Source of the DNA: JAWXCH01 sp034440595 | GTDB lineage: Bacteria; Planctomycetota; Planctomycetia; Pirellulales; JALHPA01 | Assembly (NCBI GenBank): GCA_034440595.1 | Contig: JAWXCH010000196.1 | Coordinates: 1-5,504, forward strand | Direction of reading: 5' to 3' | Length of the DNA stretch: 5,504 nt | Shown: one piece after another, positions 1 through 5,462 of the stretch | Layout: every line of letters begins with the position of its first letter | How positions within the stretch are numbered: the stretch's first letter is position 1 | Translations under genes and position numbers: made by a program | Notes under the pieces: model-generated | Told to the model about the DNA's origin: nothing | What the model saw: only the letters and a program-made list of their open reading frames with translations | Database searches by the model: none

Positions 1-143
1 GATGGCTTCCGCCCGCTCGCATCTGCCATCCGTATCCGCTCGTGCGGCTCGGCGTCATTACTCAAGGCAGGAGCCGGATGCGGTAGTGCCGCACGTCCGC
101 ATCTGTGGAGGGGGCCGCGGGGGACCGCGGTCCCTACTCCAAC
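1..143 (+). mobile_element. 3' end of a group II intron (continues left of the window)
   Basis: The sequence runs from the left edge through a recognisable intron domain V and domain VI to a probable 3' splice site after AAC at 141-143. Group II introns are self-splicing retroelements that usually encode a reverse transcriptase/maturase in domain IV. The frame starting at position 3 stays open until a TAG at 84-86 and reads ARICHPYPLVRLGVITQGRS, which resembles translated tails I recall from this intron type. It is not enough to call a maturase gene. The rest of the intron, including any reverse transcriptase, lies outside the window, so whether it is full length cannot be told. A C at position 100, where pairing needs G, suggests decay. 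The base-pairing is seen; the family assignment comes from established domain V structure. Confidence 0.72.
71..140 (+). ncRNA. Group II intron domains V and VI
   Basis: Domain V spans 71-104, the canonical 34 nucleotides. It begins GAGCC, containing the AGC catalytic triad at 72-74. The upper stem TGCGG (79-83) pairs with CCGCA (89-93), the two-base bulge CG is at 94-95, and the lower stem 75-78 pairs with 96-99. The apical loop is TAGTG rather than the common GNRA loop. C74 faces C100, which breaks the pair next to the triad. Domain VI spans 107-140: GGAG (107-110) pairs with CTCC (137-140), ten further pairs join 111-120 to 125-134, and a GGGA loop lies at 121-124. A136 is left bulged as the branch-point adenosine, seven bases before the proposed splice site at 143. 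Both folds were worked out by hand. Confidence 0.75.
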
Positions 144-752
144 CCGACAACCCCGGCCTTGACTGCGATGCTCGGGCGCCTCCAGGGGCTCCAAGACCGC
201 GCCCAGAACGTTTCGACAGAGCTGAACTCGCGAACGCCGCGGCCCGAAACGAACGATCCGAGGCGCACTTTGAGCCACGAGGCGAGATGTAGATATCCGA
301 TAAACGAGTTTGCGATTTTACCCGACAGGGTTTCGGCTATTTTCATGCTGTCTTAGTTAGGTTATGCCTATCCAAGTCGAAGATATCGTAAGTTACGCGA
401 TGCAAGGCGTCACGAAGACCGTTTATCACGAATACGCTACACCTAGACGAACATCGCCGTCGACGGCTGAGGTAAGGGCGCAGTTCGATCAAGATTAGCG
501 ATTACGTTTCTCCAAGCGGCTGCGGCCAAGAGTGGTCCATTGGCGCGATAGCAGTCTTACGGCAGCTCTGCGCGGTGCCCTCGCTGTCCGACGTCGTACT
601 CTTTTCAGCCCCAGCGCACACAACTGGCAACGCGGACATCGTTGCGGCTATAGCAACAAAGTCCAGCCGAGTGACATATTGCGCCCTCCGTGTCGTCTTG
701 CCCTTGCTAATCCTAATGCATCGACTGGACTGTTGTCGTAGGTATTGGACAG
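144..752. other. Gene-free stretch between intron and repressor gene
   Basis: About 600 bases with no gene I can support. Short frames exist on both strands, including a plus-strand frame ending at 356 that crosses the intron boundary, a minus-strand frame starting at 346, and a small frame at 364-498. None has a convincing ribosome binding site or a family I recognise. The plus-strand frame open from about 475 to 769 has a protein-like, hydrophobic composition (for example SDVVLFSAPAHTTGNADIVA at residues 4-23 from a GTG at 575). It lacks a clear start and runs into the 3' end of the repressor gene on the other strand, so it may be a remnant of a broken gene. No tRNA, CRISPR array or clear terminal repeat was seen. 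Confidence 0.5.
364..498 (+). CDS. Possible small hypothetical protein (44 aa)
   Basis: An ATG-started frame of 44 codons ending in TAG. It encodes a mildly charged peptide that starts MPIQVEDIVSYAMQGV and has no membrane segment or motif I recognise. The only Shine-Dalgarno-like triplet (AGG, 359-361) lies two bases before the ATG, which is too close to work well. It could be the tail of a decayed gene or chance. It is listed because it is the only frame between 360 and 500 with ordinary-looking composition. Confidence 0.15.
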   Translation: MPIQVEDIVSYAMQGVTKTVYHEYATPRRTSPSTAEVRAQFDQD

Positions 753-1328
753 CTATCGGTATTTCCTGAATAGTCCTATCACAACTCCAAATAATTCCAT
801 TGCGCCCTTCGGACGAACGATGCGATGAGCTTTGTTAGCAGGCCGCAATACAATGCGGCCTTTTTCTCGCTCAAACCGTTTGAGAGTGAACTCGCCGTCT
901 ATGATCGCTACAACAATGTCCCCAATGCTGGCGGAAATCCGCTTCTCCACGACCACAACATCACCGGCGTGAATGCCAGCATCTATCATCGAATCGCCAT
1001 TGACTGTAATGAGAACAGTCTTCGAAGGGTTGGAGATCAAATGGTCATCGATGGTAAGCGTGTCGATGACCGGATCTGACACAGAGGTGGGAGGCCCAGC
1101 CTGCACCTTCGCAGTTACTGTGCGTTCGAAGAACCGCCGGCCCGGTTTCAGACGCCGGTCCGGCGTGCTTTCAACGAAACCTGCGGCTTTTAGGCGTAGG
1201 ACTAGACCCGCAACGGATGCCTTGGAGTTGAGCTCGACAAGTGCGCCAATTCTAGAGTAGGACGGCAGGACACGATTCCTAGCGTAGTAGTCTCGCAGTC
1301 GTTCCAAGTATTGACGGTCATTTGTCAT
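753..1328 (-). CDS. LexA-like self-cleaving repressor (S24 family)
   Basis: This 191-residue protein has the full LexA layout and near-LexA length (E. coli LexA has 202). Residues 1-70 fit the winged helix-turn-helix, with the LexA-like stretch VLPSYSRIGALVELNSKASV and then a second helix LKAAGFVES. A cleavage site Ala77-Gly78 lies in KVQAGPP. The catalytic dyad is Ser113 in GDSMIDAGIHAGD and Lys150 in GEFTLKRFE; their spacing of 37 equals that of LexA Ser119/Lys156. Members of this family repress promoters as dimers and cut themselves when RecA filaments form on damaged DNA. The gene is divergent from tcmP across 43 bases that carry a palindromic operator and both promoters, so self-regulation and control of tcmP are likely. 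No Shine-Dalgarno precedes the ATG, and the predicted transcript start falls on the ATG. It is probably an accessory rather than the housekeeping LexA; a phage CI-type repressor is the alternative. Confidence 0.9.
   Translation of the reverse strand: MTNDRQYLERLRDYYARNRVLPSYSRIGALVELNSKASVAGLVLRLKAAGFVESTPDRRLKPGRRFFERTVTAKVQAGPPTSVSDPVIDTLTIDDHLISNPSKTVLITVNGDSMIDAGIHAGDVVVVEKRISASIGDIVVAIIDGEFTLKRFEREKGRIVLRPANKAHRIVRPKGAMELFGVVIGLFRKYR
840..865 (+). terminator. Rho-independent terminator antisense to the repressor gene
   Basis: AGGCCGCA (840-847) and TGCGGCCT (854-861) form a perfect 8-bp GC-rich stem with a six-base ATACAA loop, followed directly by TTTTT (861-865) on the plus strand. 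It would stop rightward transcription coming from the intron side. It lies inside the repressor coding sequence on the opposite strand (around residues 156-163, GRIVLRPA), so it could be a coding coincidence. Confidence 0.5.
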
Positions 1329-1339
1329 AGGGTTACGAT
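1311..1339 (+). promoter_or_regulatory. Rightward sigma70-like promoter for the tcmP operon
   Basis: The -35 TTGACG (1311-1316, 5 of 6 matches) and -10 TACGAT (1334-1339, 4 of 6) are separated by exactly 17 bases. The predicted start near 1346 falls inside the palindrome at 1342-1355, so a bound repressor would block it. The leader to the tcmP ATG would be about 26 bases and includes GAGG at 1365-1368. The -35 and spacer lie within the first codons of the divergent repressor gene. Confidence 0.6.
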
Positions 1340-1363
1340 ACCGAACGATCGTTCGCTGGTCAA
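1335..1363 (-). promoter_or_regulatory. Leftward sigma70-like promoter for the repressor gene
   Basis: On the minus strand, -35 TTGACC (1363-1358, 5 of 6 matches) and -10 TATCGT (1340-1335, 4 of 6) are separated by 17 bases. The palindrome occupies most of the spacer, so repressor binding would exclude polymerase. The predicted start, about seven bases past the -10, is at or next to 1328, the first base of the repressor ATG. This fits the absence of a Shine-Dalgarno and predicts a leaderless transcript. Confidence 0.55.
1342..1355. promoter_or_regulatory. Palindromic LexA-box-like operator
   Basis: CGAACGATCGTTCG is a perfect 14-bp palindrome with the CGAAC-N4-GTTCG spacing of the LexA box of Bacillus and other Gram-positive bacteria. 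It does not match the E. coli CTGT-N8-ACAG box. It is the only such site I found in the window and lies 13 bases upstream of the repressor ATG. It covers the expected rightward start and sits within the leftward promoter spacer, so one dimer could shut both genes. The palindrome is seen; binding by the adjacent repressor is inferred. Confidence 0.75.
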
Positions 1364-1371
1364 CGAGGCCG

Positions 1372-2574
1372 ATGCCGCCAAGAAAAACAGGGGGTGCACT
1401 TCCGAGTGCTTACCAAGGTCGTGAGCAAGCTTACGTCAAGCATGAGCTGCTAAAGGCCTACCTTGAGAAGCTCTTCCTGATTATCGGGATGAGTTCATCT
1501 CGACTCGGCATCACCGAGCTTTGCTATGTGGACTGCTTTGCGGGACCGTGGTCTGCAGAGAACGAGAGCCTCAGCGATACGTCTATAGGCGTGTCCCTGC
1601 GGATCCTCGACAAATGCCAGAAGCAACTCAATGCACGAGGTATGAAGCTACGTTTTCGCGCACTCTATGTCGAGAAAGACGACACCGCATTCAGACGGCT
1701 TGAGACATTCTTGTCCGAGTGCACACCGACGGGAATCGAAGCAGAGCCATTGCACGGCGATTTCGTCGCCTTACGGGAGCAGATACTGAGCTGGTGTGGC
1801 ACCTCTGCATTTGCTTTTTTCTTCATTGATCCTACCGGTTGGAAGGAGGTTAGCGTTCAAGTGCTCAAACCTCTGCTACGGCGACGTCGATCAGAGTTCT
1901 TGATCAATTTTATGTACGACTTCGTAAATCGGACCGCATCGATGTCCCAATGGAAAGGCGAAATCGCATTGCTACTCGGGGGCTACGCAGAGGTTGACAA
2001 GCTGCAAGCACGCGAGCGCGAAGCGCTCTTAGTGAACACGTATCGCAGTAATCTCAAGCGAGAGCTACCGTCGAGCGTAAAGTCAAAAGCCCGATCCGCT
2101 TACGTGCGCGTGCTCGACCGCGAGAAGCAGCGTCCAAAATATCATCTCGTTTATTTGACTACTCATCCCCGAGGGATAATCGAATTTATGGAGATCTCAG
2201 AAGATATCGATCTCGTGCAGAAGCAAGTGAGAGCTTCTACCAAACAAGCCACACGAGCGGTAAGGACAGGTATGCACGATATGTTCGGTGATGAGGTTCC
2301 CGTTGATTCTGATGCGGACCGCGCGCCTATCGCTGAAGTTGAAAACTATTGGCGCGCTTATCTTTCTGAAGGGGTGAAACGTATCGGGGAAGAGGAGTTT
2401 GCCGCGCTGCTCGAAGACACTAACTGGTTCCCCGGTGATTTCCAGCGTGCGTTAAAACAGCTTATGGATACAAAGGAGATTCGCAATCTCGATACTCCGC
2501 GCATACGGCCAAAAAGACCGTTGCATTGGGAGAAAGGCGGCGAGCGGCTTGAGCTAGCCGTGAACAGCAAATGA
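1372..2574 (+). CDS. tcmP: Three-Cys-motif partner protein TcmP
   Basis: This 400-residue protein fits the TcmP family, named because its genes sit beside three-Cys-motif (Gp37/Gp68) genes, as here. The N-terminal half looks like a Rossmann-fold, methyltransferase-like domain: a hydrophobic strand leading to YVDCFAGPW (52-60), an acidic end of the next strand in LYVEKDD (98-104), and FFFIDPTGW (149-157), like the aspartate-proline motif of such enzymes. Residues about 322-390, including FAALLEDTNWFPGDFQRALK, resemble the C-terminal winged-helix domain of the family. The reaction is unknown, and SAM binding is not proven. The ATG at 1372 has GAGG three bases upstream, which is close spacing; the next Met is residue 40, past the conserved KHELLKAYLEKLF region, so 1372 is preferred. 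It is the first gene of the operon under the palindromic operator, and its stop overlaps the next start. Confidence 0.88.
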   Translation: MPPRKTGGALPSAYQGREQAYVKHELLKAYLEKLFLIIGMSSSRLGITELCYVDCFAGPWSAENESLSDTSIGVSLRILDKCQKQLNARGMKLRFRALYVEKDDTAFRRLETFLSECTPTGIEAEPLHGDFVALREQILSWCGTSAFAFFFIDPTGWKEVSVQVLKPLLRRRRSEFLINFMYDFVNRTASMSQWKGEIALLLGGYAEVDKLQAREREALLVNTYRSNLKRELPSSVKSKARSAYVRVLDREKQRPKYHLVYLTTHPRGIIEFMEISEDIDLVQKQVRASTKQATRAVRTGMHDMFGDEVPVDSDADRAPIAEVENYWRAYLSEGVKRIGEEEFAALLEDTNWFPGDFQRALKQLMDTKEIRNLDTPRIRPKRPLHWEKGGERLELAVNSK

Positions 2575-3326
2575 GTACGCAAAGCAGAATCGAATGGACG
2601 GAGCAGACGTGGAACCCCGTCGTCGGATGCACGAAGCTCTCTGCGGGTTGCAAGAACTGTTATGCGGAAACCATGGCTAAGCGCCTACGGGCGATGACAA
2701 CACCAGGCTATGAAAATGGCTTCGAGTTGCGCTTGTTGCCGGAGCGTCTCGGCGATCCTCTTAAGCGCAACAAGCCTACGGTGTTTTTTGTGAACTCGAT
2801 GTCGGATCTGTTCCATGATCGAGTGCCTGACCAGTATATTGACCAGGTTGTTGACGTGATCGCGCAAACGCCGCAGCACACGTACCAGATCTTGACCAAG
2901 CGCGCTGCTCGGATGGTTAGGTACTTCAACACACACATCGCGCCTGACAATGCATGGCTTGGCGTATCGGTCGAAAACCGCAAGCACGGCGTCCCAAGAA
3001 TTGATCATCTCCGCAACGTCCGGGCACAAATTCGCTTTCTTTCCGTGGAGCCGCTGCTGGAAGATCTCGGCACTCTTAACCTAACTGACATCCATTGGGT
3101 GATTGTAGGAGGCGAATCCGGACCAAAGGCAAGACCGATGAAAGAGAAATGGGCCGACTCAGTGCGACTTCAGTGCGAGGCACACGGTGTGGCGTTCTTC
3201 TTTAAGCAATGGGGAGGCTGGGGGGTGGACGGGCAACGTCGAGCCAAGTCCGCCAATGGCCGCCTCTTGAATGGCCGAACTTGGGACGACATGCCCGCAT
3301 CACAAAGGAGAAGAATGCTTGGCTGA
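2571..3326 (+). CDS. Phage Gp37/Gp68-family (DUF5131) three-Cys-motif protein
   Basis: This 251-residue protein is typical of the Gp37/Gp68 (DUF5131) family. It opens with IEWTEQTWNPVVGC followed by KNCYAE, giving Cys20, Cys27 and Cys30 in a C-x6-C-x2-C arrangement. That arrangement resembles the iron-sulphur-binding cysteines of radical SAM enzymes (C-x3-C-x2-C), so a radical-SAM-like barrel with a 4Fe-4S cluster is plausible but unproven. Other family landmarks are NSMSDLFHDRVP (75-86), YQILTKRA (105-112), WLGVSVEN (129-136), FLSVEPLLED (157-166), WVIVGGESG (176-184) and FFFKQWG (209-215). All look intact and the length is normal. The start codon overlaps the tcmP stop in ATGA (2571-2574), so translation is probably coupled and the two products likely act together. 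The substrate is unknown. Confidence 0.92.
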   Translation: MSTQSRIEWTEQTWNPVVGCTKLSAGCKNCYAETMAKRLRAMTTPGYENGFELRLLPERLGDPLKRNKPTVFFVNSMSDLFHDRVPDQYIDQVVDVIAQTPQHTYQILTKRAARMVRYFNTHIAPDNAWLGVSVENRKHGVPRIDHLRNVRAQIRFLSVEPLLEDLGTLNLTDIHWVIVGGESGPKARPMKEKWADSVRLQCEAHGVAFFFKQWGGWGVDGQRRAKSANGRLLNGRTWDDMPASQRRRMLG

Positions 3327-3357
3327 GCTTAGGAATGCGACTCAGCATCGAAAAATG

Positions 3358-4350
3358 CTACGCCGTGTTTGTCATGTTGAGTTCGTGGCTCCCATCCATT
3401 CTAAGAGAAGTGATGCGACATGTGGCCGACTCGGGCATGTAGTCAAAGACCAAAACGATCCGTTTAAGAGGCCACCTGCTATCTGCGAACCAGTTCATCA
3501 CCCTTTGGGCTTTCGCTTTGAGACCAAGCGGCGACGGAACGGCTATCCGCGGGGCAGACAGCATCCCCGACCTGACAAGGAGCGGCAAAGCGTCGCCCAG
3601 TGCGCCGACAACGAGGTCCGGAAGGGCAACGAGGTCTTCGACTTGACGGCTACCGTCGTCCGATGCTGCCGTGCCGACTCGGCAGTGACCAAGATCGTGG
3701 GGCAAATAGTGGCTGGAAATGTTCTTGAAGCAAGCAACCAGTTCCACGAGACGCTTGTGATTTGCTGCAATGTCGTCGTGGTCTGACAACCAAATAACGT
3801 TCTGCCCCGAACTGCTCAATCCTCGCAGCAAAACACTGATGAAATGCACCACCCTCAGCATTCGCTCGATAGTGGCTGTTCGCCAAGTCTTGAGTGATGC
3901 GAATTCAAGTTTGTCTCGATCCAATCGCCCAGTGCTTGAAAAGAGGCTGCCGAGCTGCTTGTCCACAAGGATCGCCAGAATGACCCCGTTTAACGAATTG
4001 GCGCAGTCGAGAAAGGGAAGCAACGCGTCGTGCTTTAGCCGGTCGTTTAGCCCTTTATAAGAAAGTCGTCTGCCATCGGGAAGGTATGCAGATCGCAGCT
4101 CTTTCTGCCTTAACGCCCATCTTCCTACTGAGGCTCCACCTGCCAGCAGAACACCCATCGTTTCATACGCCGCTCCTCGATGCGCGCCGCCATAGTCGGA
4201 CGTCACTACTAGGTCGCCATCATTGCGCAGGTTAGGGAGGCTATCGGGATATGCGAATTCATAACGGGCGAGGCTCCGGCTGACGGTGTTCATCATGCCG
4301 AGATCTGACTCGTCTTTGTGCCACCAAATTGACGAACTTGTGAGAATCAT
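3358..4350 (-). CDS. Putative RNase H-fold (DUF3800-like) nuclease
   Basis: I do not recognise this 330-residue protein by name. Its motifs run in the order expected of RNase H-fold nucleases such as DUF3800: LVVTSDYGGAHRGAAYETMG (47-66, Asp52 and Glu63), VILAILVDKQLG (123-134, Asp130), NVIWLSDHDDIAAN (184-197, Asp190, Asp192, Asp193), and EDLVALPDLVVGAL (238-251, Asp245). The last resembles the QxADLxxGA motif of that family. These acidic residues are candidate metal ligands; the function is inferred. There is no signal peptide or membrane segment. The gene converges on the Gp37/68 gene with a 31-base gap and no clear terminator between them. The ATG at 4350 has no good Shine-Dalgarno. Met19 and Met20 are alternative starts, but the upstream residues look protein-like. 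It may be an independent defence gene or an accessory to the neighbouring operon. Confidence 0.75.
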   Translation of the reverse strand: MILTSSSIWWHKDESDLGMMNTVSRSLARYEFAYPDSLPNLRNDGDLVVTSDYGGAHRGAAYETMGVLLAGGASVGRWALRQKELRSAYLPDGRRLSYKGLNDRLKHDALLPFLDCANSLNGVILAILVDKQLGSLFSSTGRLDRDKLEFASLKTWRTATIERMLRVVHFISVLLRGLSSSGQNVIWLSDHDDIAANHKRLVELVACFKNISSHYLPHDLGHCRVGTAASDDGSRQVEDLVALPDLVVGALGDALPLLVRSGMLSAPRIAVPSPLGLKAKAQRVMNWFADSRWPLKRIVLVFDYMPESATCRITSLRMDGSHELNMTNTA

Positions 4351-4476
4351 ACTTTTTGGTCATCGTCAGGATACCGCGTAATGAGTGGCAGAGCCCGCGC
4401 GATGAGCTCTCCGGCAAGAATGCCATTCATGTATGTGGTCTTTGACTAGTTCAGTTGAATGACTGCTCCGGATCGC

Positions 4477-4523
4477 GAGCGGCAGTTCGCGAAGGGCTCC
4501 TATCGGCCAAGAGCGGCAATTCG
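4477..4523 (+). repeat. Short direct repeat pair
   Basis: GAGCGGCAGTTCG (4477-4489) and GAGCGGCAATTCG (4511-4523) differ at one base and begin 34 bases apart. Such GC-rich pieces often belong to dispersed intergenic repeats in Pseudomonadota genomes. They could also be a protein-binding pair upstream of the 4693 or 4350 gene. Confidence 0.35.
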
Positions 4524-4620
4524 GAACTACAATCCGCCGTGGTGTAGTTACAGAACAACGTAGCGGGCGCAGCCGTCTAATGTGCGGTATGAGCCTTTAG
4601 GCAGGCCGGCACGGCGGTAA

Positions 4621-4648
4621 CGGGGTTCGAATTCCTGCGGGGCATCCA
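4621..4648 (+). other. tRNA 3'-end look-alike, possible attachment-site remnant
   Basis: CGGGG-TTCGAAT-TCCTG (4621-4637) can fold as a T arm with the conserved TTCGAAT loop, although two of its five pairs are G-T. It is followed by a seven-base acceptor strand CGGGGCA, one T, and CCA (4646-4648). No matching 5' acceptor strand TGCCCCG or anticodon arm is found upstream, so this is not a complete tRNA. It could be the copy left by an element that integrated into a tRNA end, or chance. Confidence 0.18.
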
Positions 4649-4692
4649 AATCTAGGCAGCATCCCTTCATCAGACCCTTAATAGACGAGCAC

Positions 4693-5460
4693 ATGGCACA
4701 GCGATTCTCGGAGCGATACGGCCACCGCACTGCACGCATCGCCATCCAAATTGAAGACGTTGACGAAGTGCTGCGCAATCGGCTTTGGACCGTGCTCGAC
4801 TTGGTCTTATGGCGTGGCTCGGAGCGCGAAAAGTGGTTGCCCGACGCGTCTAACGGAGATCTACGGCCGATTCTGATTCGGCTCTGGTTTCAACACTTCA
4901 AGAGGCCGACTGACGAAATCGAAGATTATTGGCCGACTGTCCTCCAGCAGTTGCGGAAATATTTTTTTGGGTGCAAATGGTTCGATGTTTACGATTTCGT
5001 TGAGTTCATCGCAGCAGAATTACCTGACGCCCGGTCATTTAAGAAACTGTGCAACGCGGTTCTAGAGGAAGAGAAGAGTGGCTACCGCTTCGTCGGCAAT
5101 GGCATTGCTCAAATAACGAGCGCATCAGAAATCGGTGCGATTGAGAATGCGCAAGAAACTTCCGATAAAGAGGTTCGGGCGCACGTTGATCGCGCTGTGG
5201 CTCTCCTATCAGACCGGAAAGCGCCGGACTATCGGAATTCGATTAAGGAATCCATTTCTGCCGTCGAATCGCTCGTCTCTAAAACCGTCGGGACGAAGGG
5301 CACCCTCGGTCAACTGCTGAAGCAGCTCGAGGGAGAGATTCACCTGCACCCGGCACTAAAAGGGGCATTCTCTCAGTTATATGGTTACACGTCGGACGAA
5401 AACGGTGTGCGCCATGCTGAGCGTGATCACCTGATTCGATGTTGTGATATTCAGGTTTAG
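4693..5460 (+). CDS. AbiJ-type abortive infection protein (AbiJ-NTD4), C-terminus short
   Basis: This 255-residue protein opens with FSERYG (5-10), then IQIEDVDEVLRNRLW (18-32), the signature of the AbiJ N-terminal domain 4. The C-terminal part carries APDYRNSIKESISAVESL (177-194) and HPALKGAFSQLYGYTSDENG (219-238) followed by VRHA (239-242), typical of the helical HEPN-like half. AbiJ-type proteins are linked to phage resistance by abortive infection; whether this one is a toxin or nuclease is not known. In relatives I recall, VRHA is followed by roughly 25-30 more residues including an FML-x-CSAF-x-NYL-like helix. Here only 13 unrelated residues follow before TAG, which suggests a frameshift or replacement near 5420-5435. 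The start is fixed by family homology, since the Shine-Dalgarno is weak. It is divergent from the RNase H-like gene. Confidence 0.82.
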   Translation: MAQRFSERYGHRTARIAIQIEDVDEVLRNRLWTVLDLVLWRGSEREKWLPDASNGDLRPILIRLWFQHFKRPTDEIEDYWPTVLQQLRKYFFGCKWFDVYDFVEFIAAELPDARSFKKLCNAVLEEEKSGYRFVGNGIAQITSASEIGAIENAQETSDKEVRAHVDRAVALLSDRKAPDYRNSIKESISAVESLVSKTVGTKGTLGQLLKQLEGEIHLHPALKGAFSQLYGYTSDENGVRHAERDHLIRCCDIQV

Positions 5461-5462
5461 CG

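Larger units (their letters stand above)
4351..4692. other. Gene-free stretch with repeat and tRNA-like end
   Basis: No gene is supported in these 342 bases between divergent genes, so promoters for both should lie here, although I found no convincing -35/-10 pair. The stretch holds a 13-base direct repeat (4477 and 4511) and a sequence resembling the 3' end of a tRNA (4621-4648). The minus-strand frame over 4548-4778 overlaps the next gene and shows no family features. Confidence 0.5.

Noticed and set aside
250..258. CGAACGATC, identical to the first nine bases of the operator
   Set aside because: Only a half-site: the second half reads CGAGG rather than GTTCG, and no promoter or gene lies beside it. 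A similar CGAACGAT at 814-821 is also only a half-site and lies inside the repressor gene.
2..292. 96-residue plus-strand frame starting at the left edge
   Set aside because: It reads through intron domain V and VI RNA (the RQEPDAVVPHVRICGGG stretch is translated domain V), a common false gene call.
2685..3029. 114-residue minus-strand frame
   Set aside because: A shadow of the Gp37/Gp68-family gene, whose conserved motifs lie on the plus strand.
3271..3786. 171-residue plus-strand frame
   Set aside because: Mostly antisense to the 330-residue minus-strand gene, which has motif-like hydrophobic strands; the plus frame is rich in Arg, His and Cys and matches nothing recognisable.
4621..4648. 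Complete tRNA gene
   Set aside because: No 5' acceptor strand, D arm or anticodon arm can be paired with this 3' end within the preceding 80 bases.
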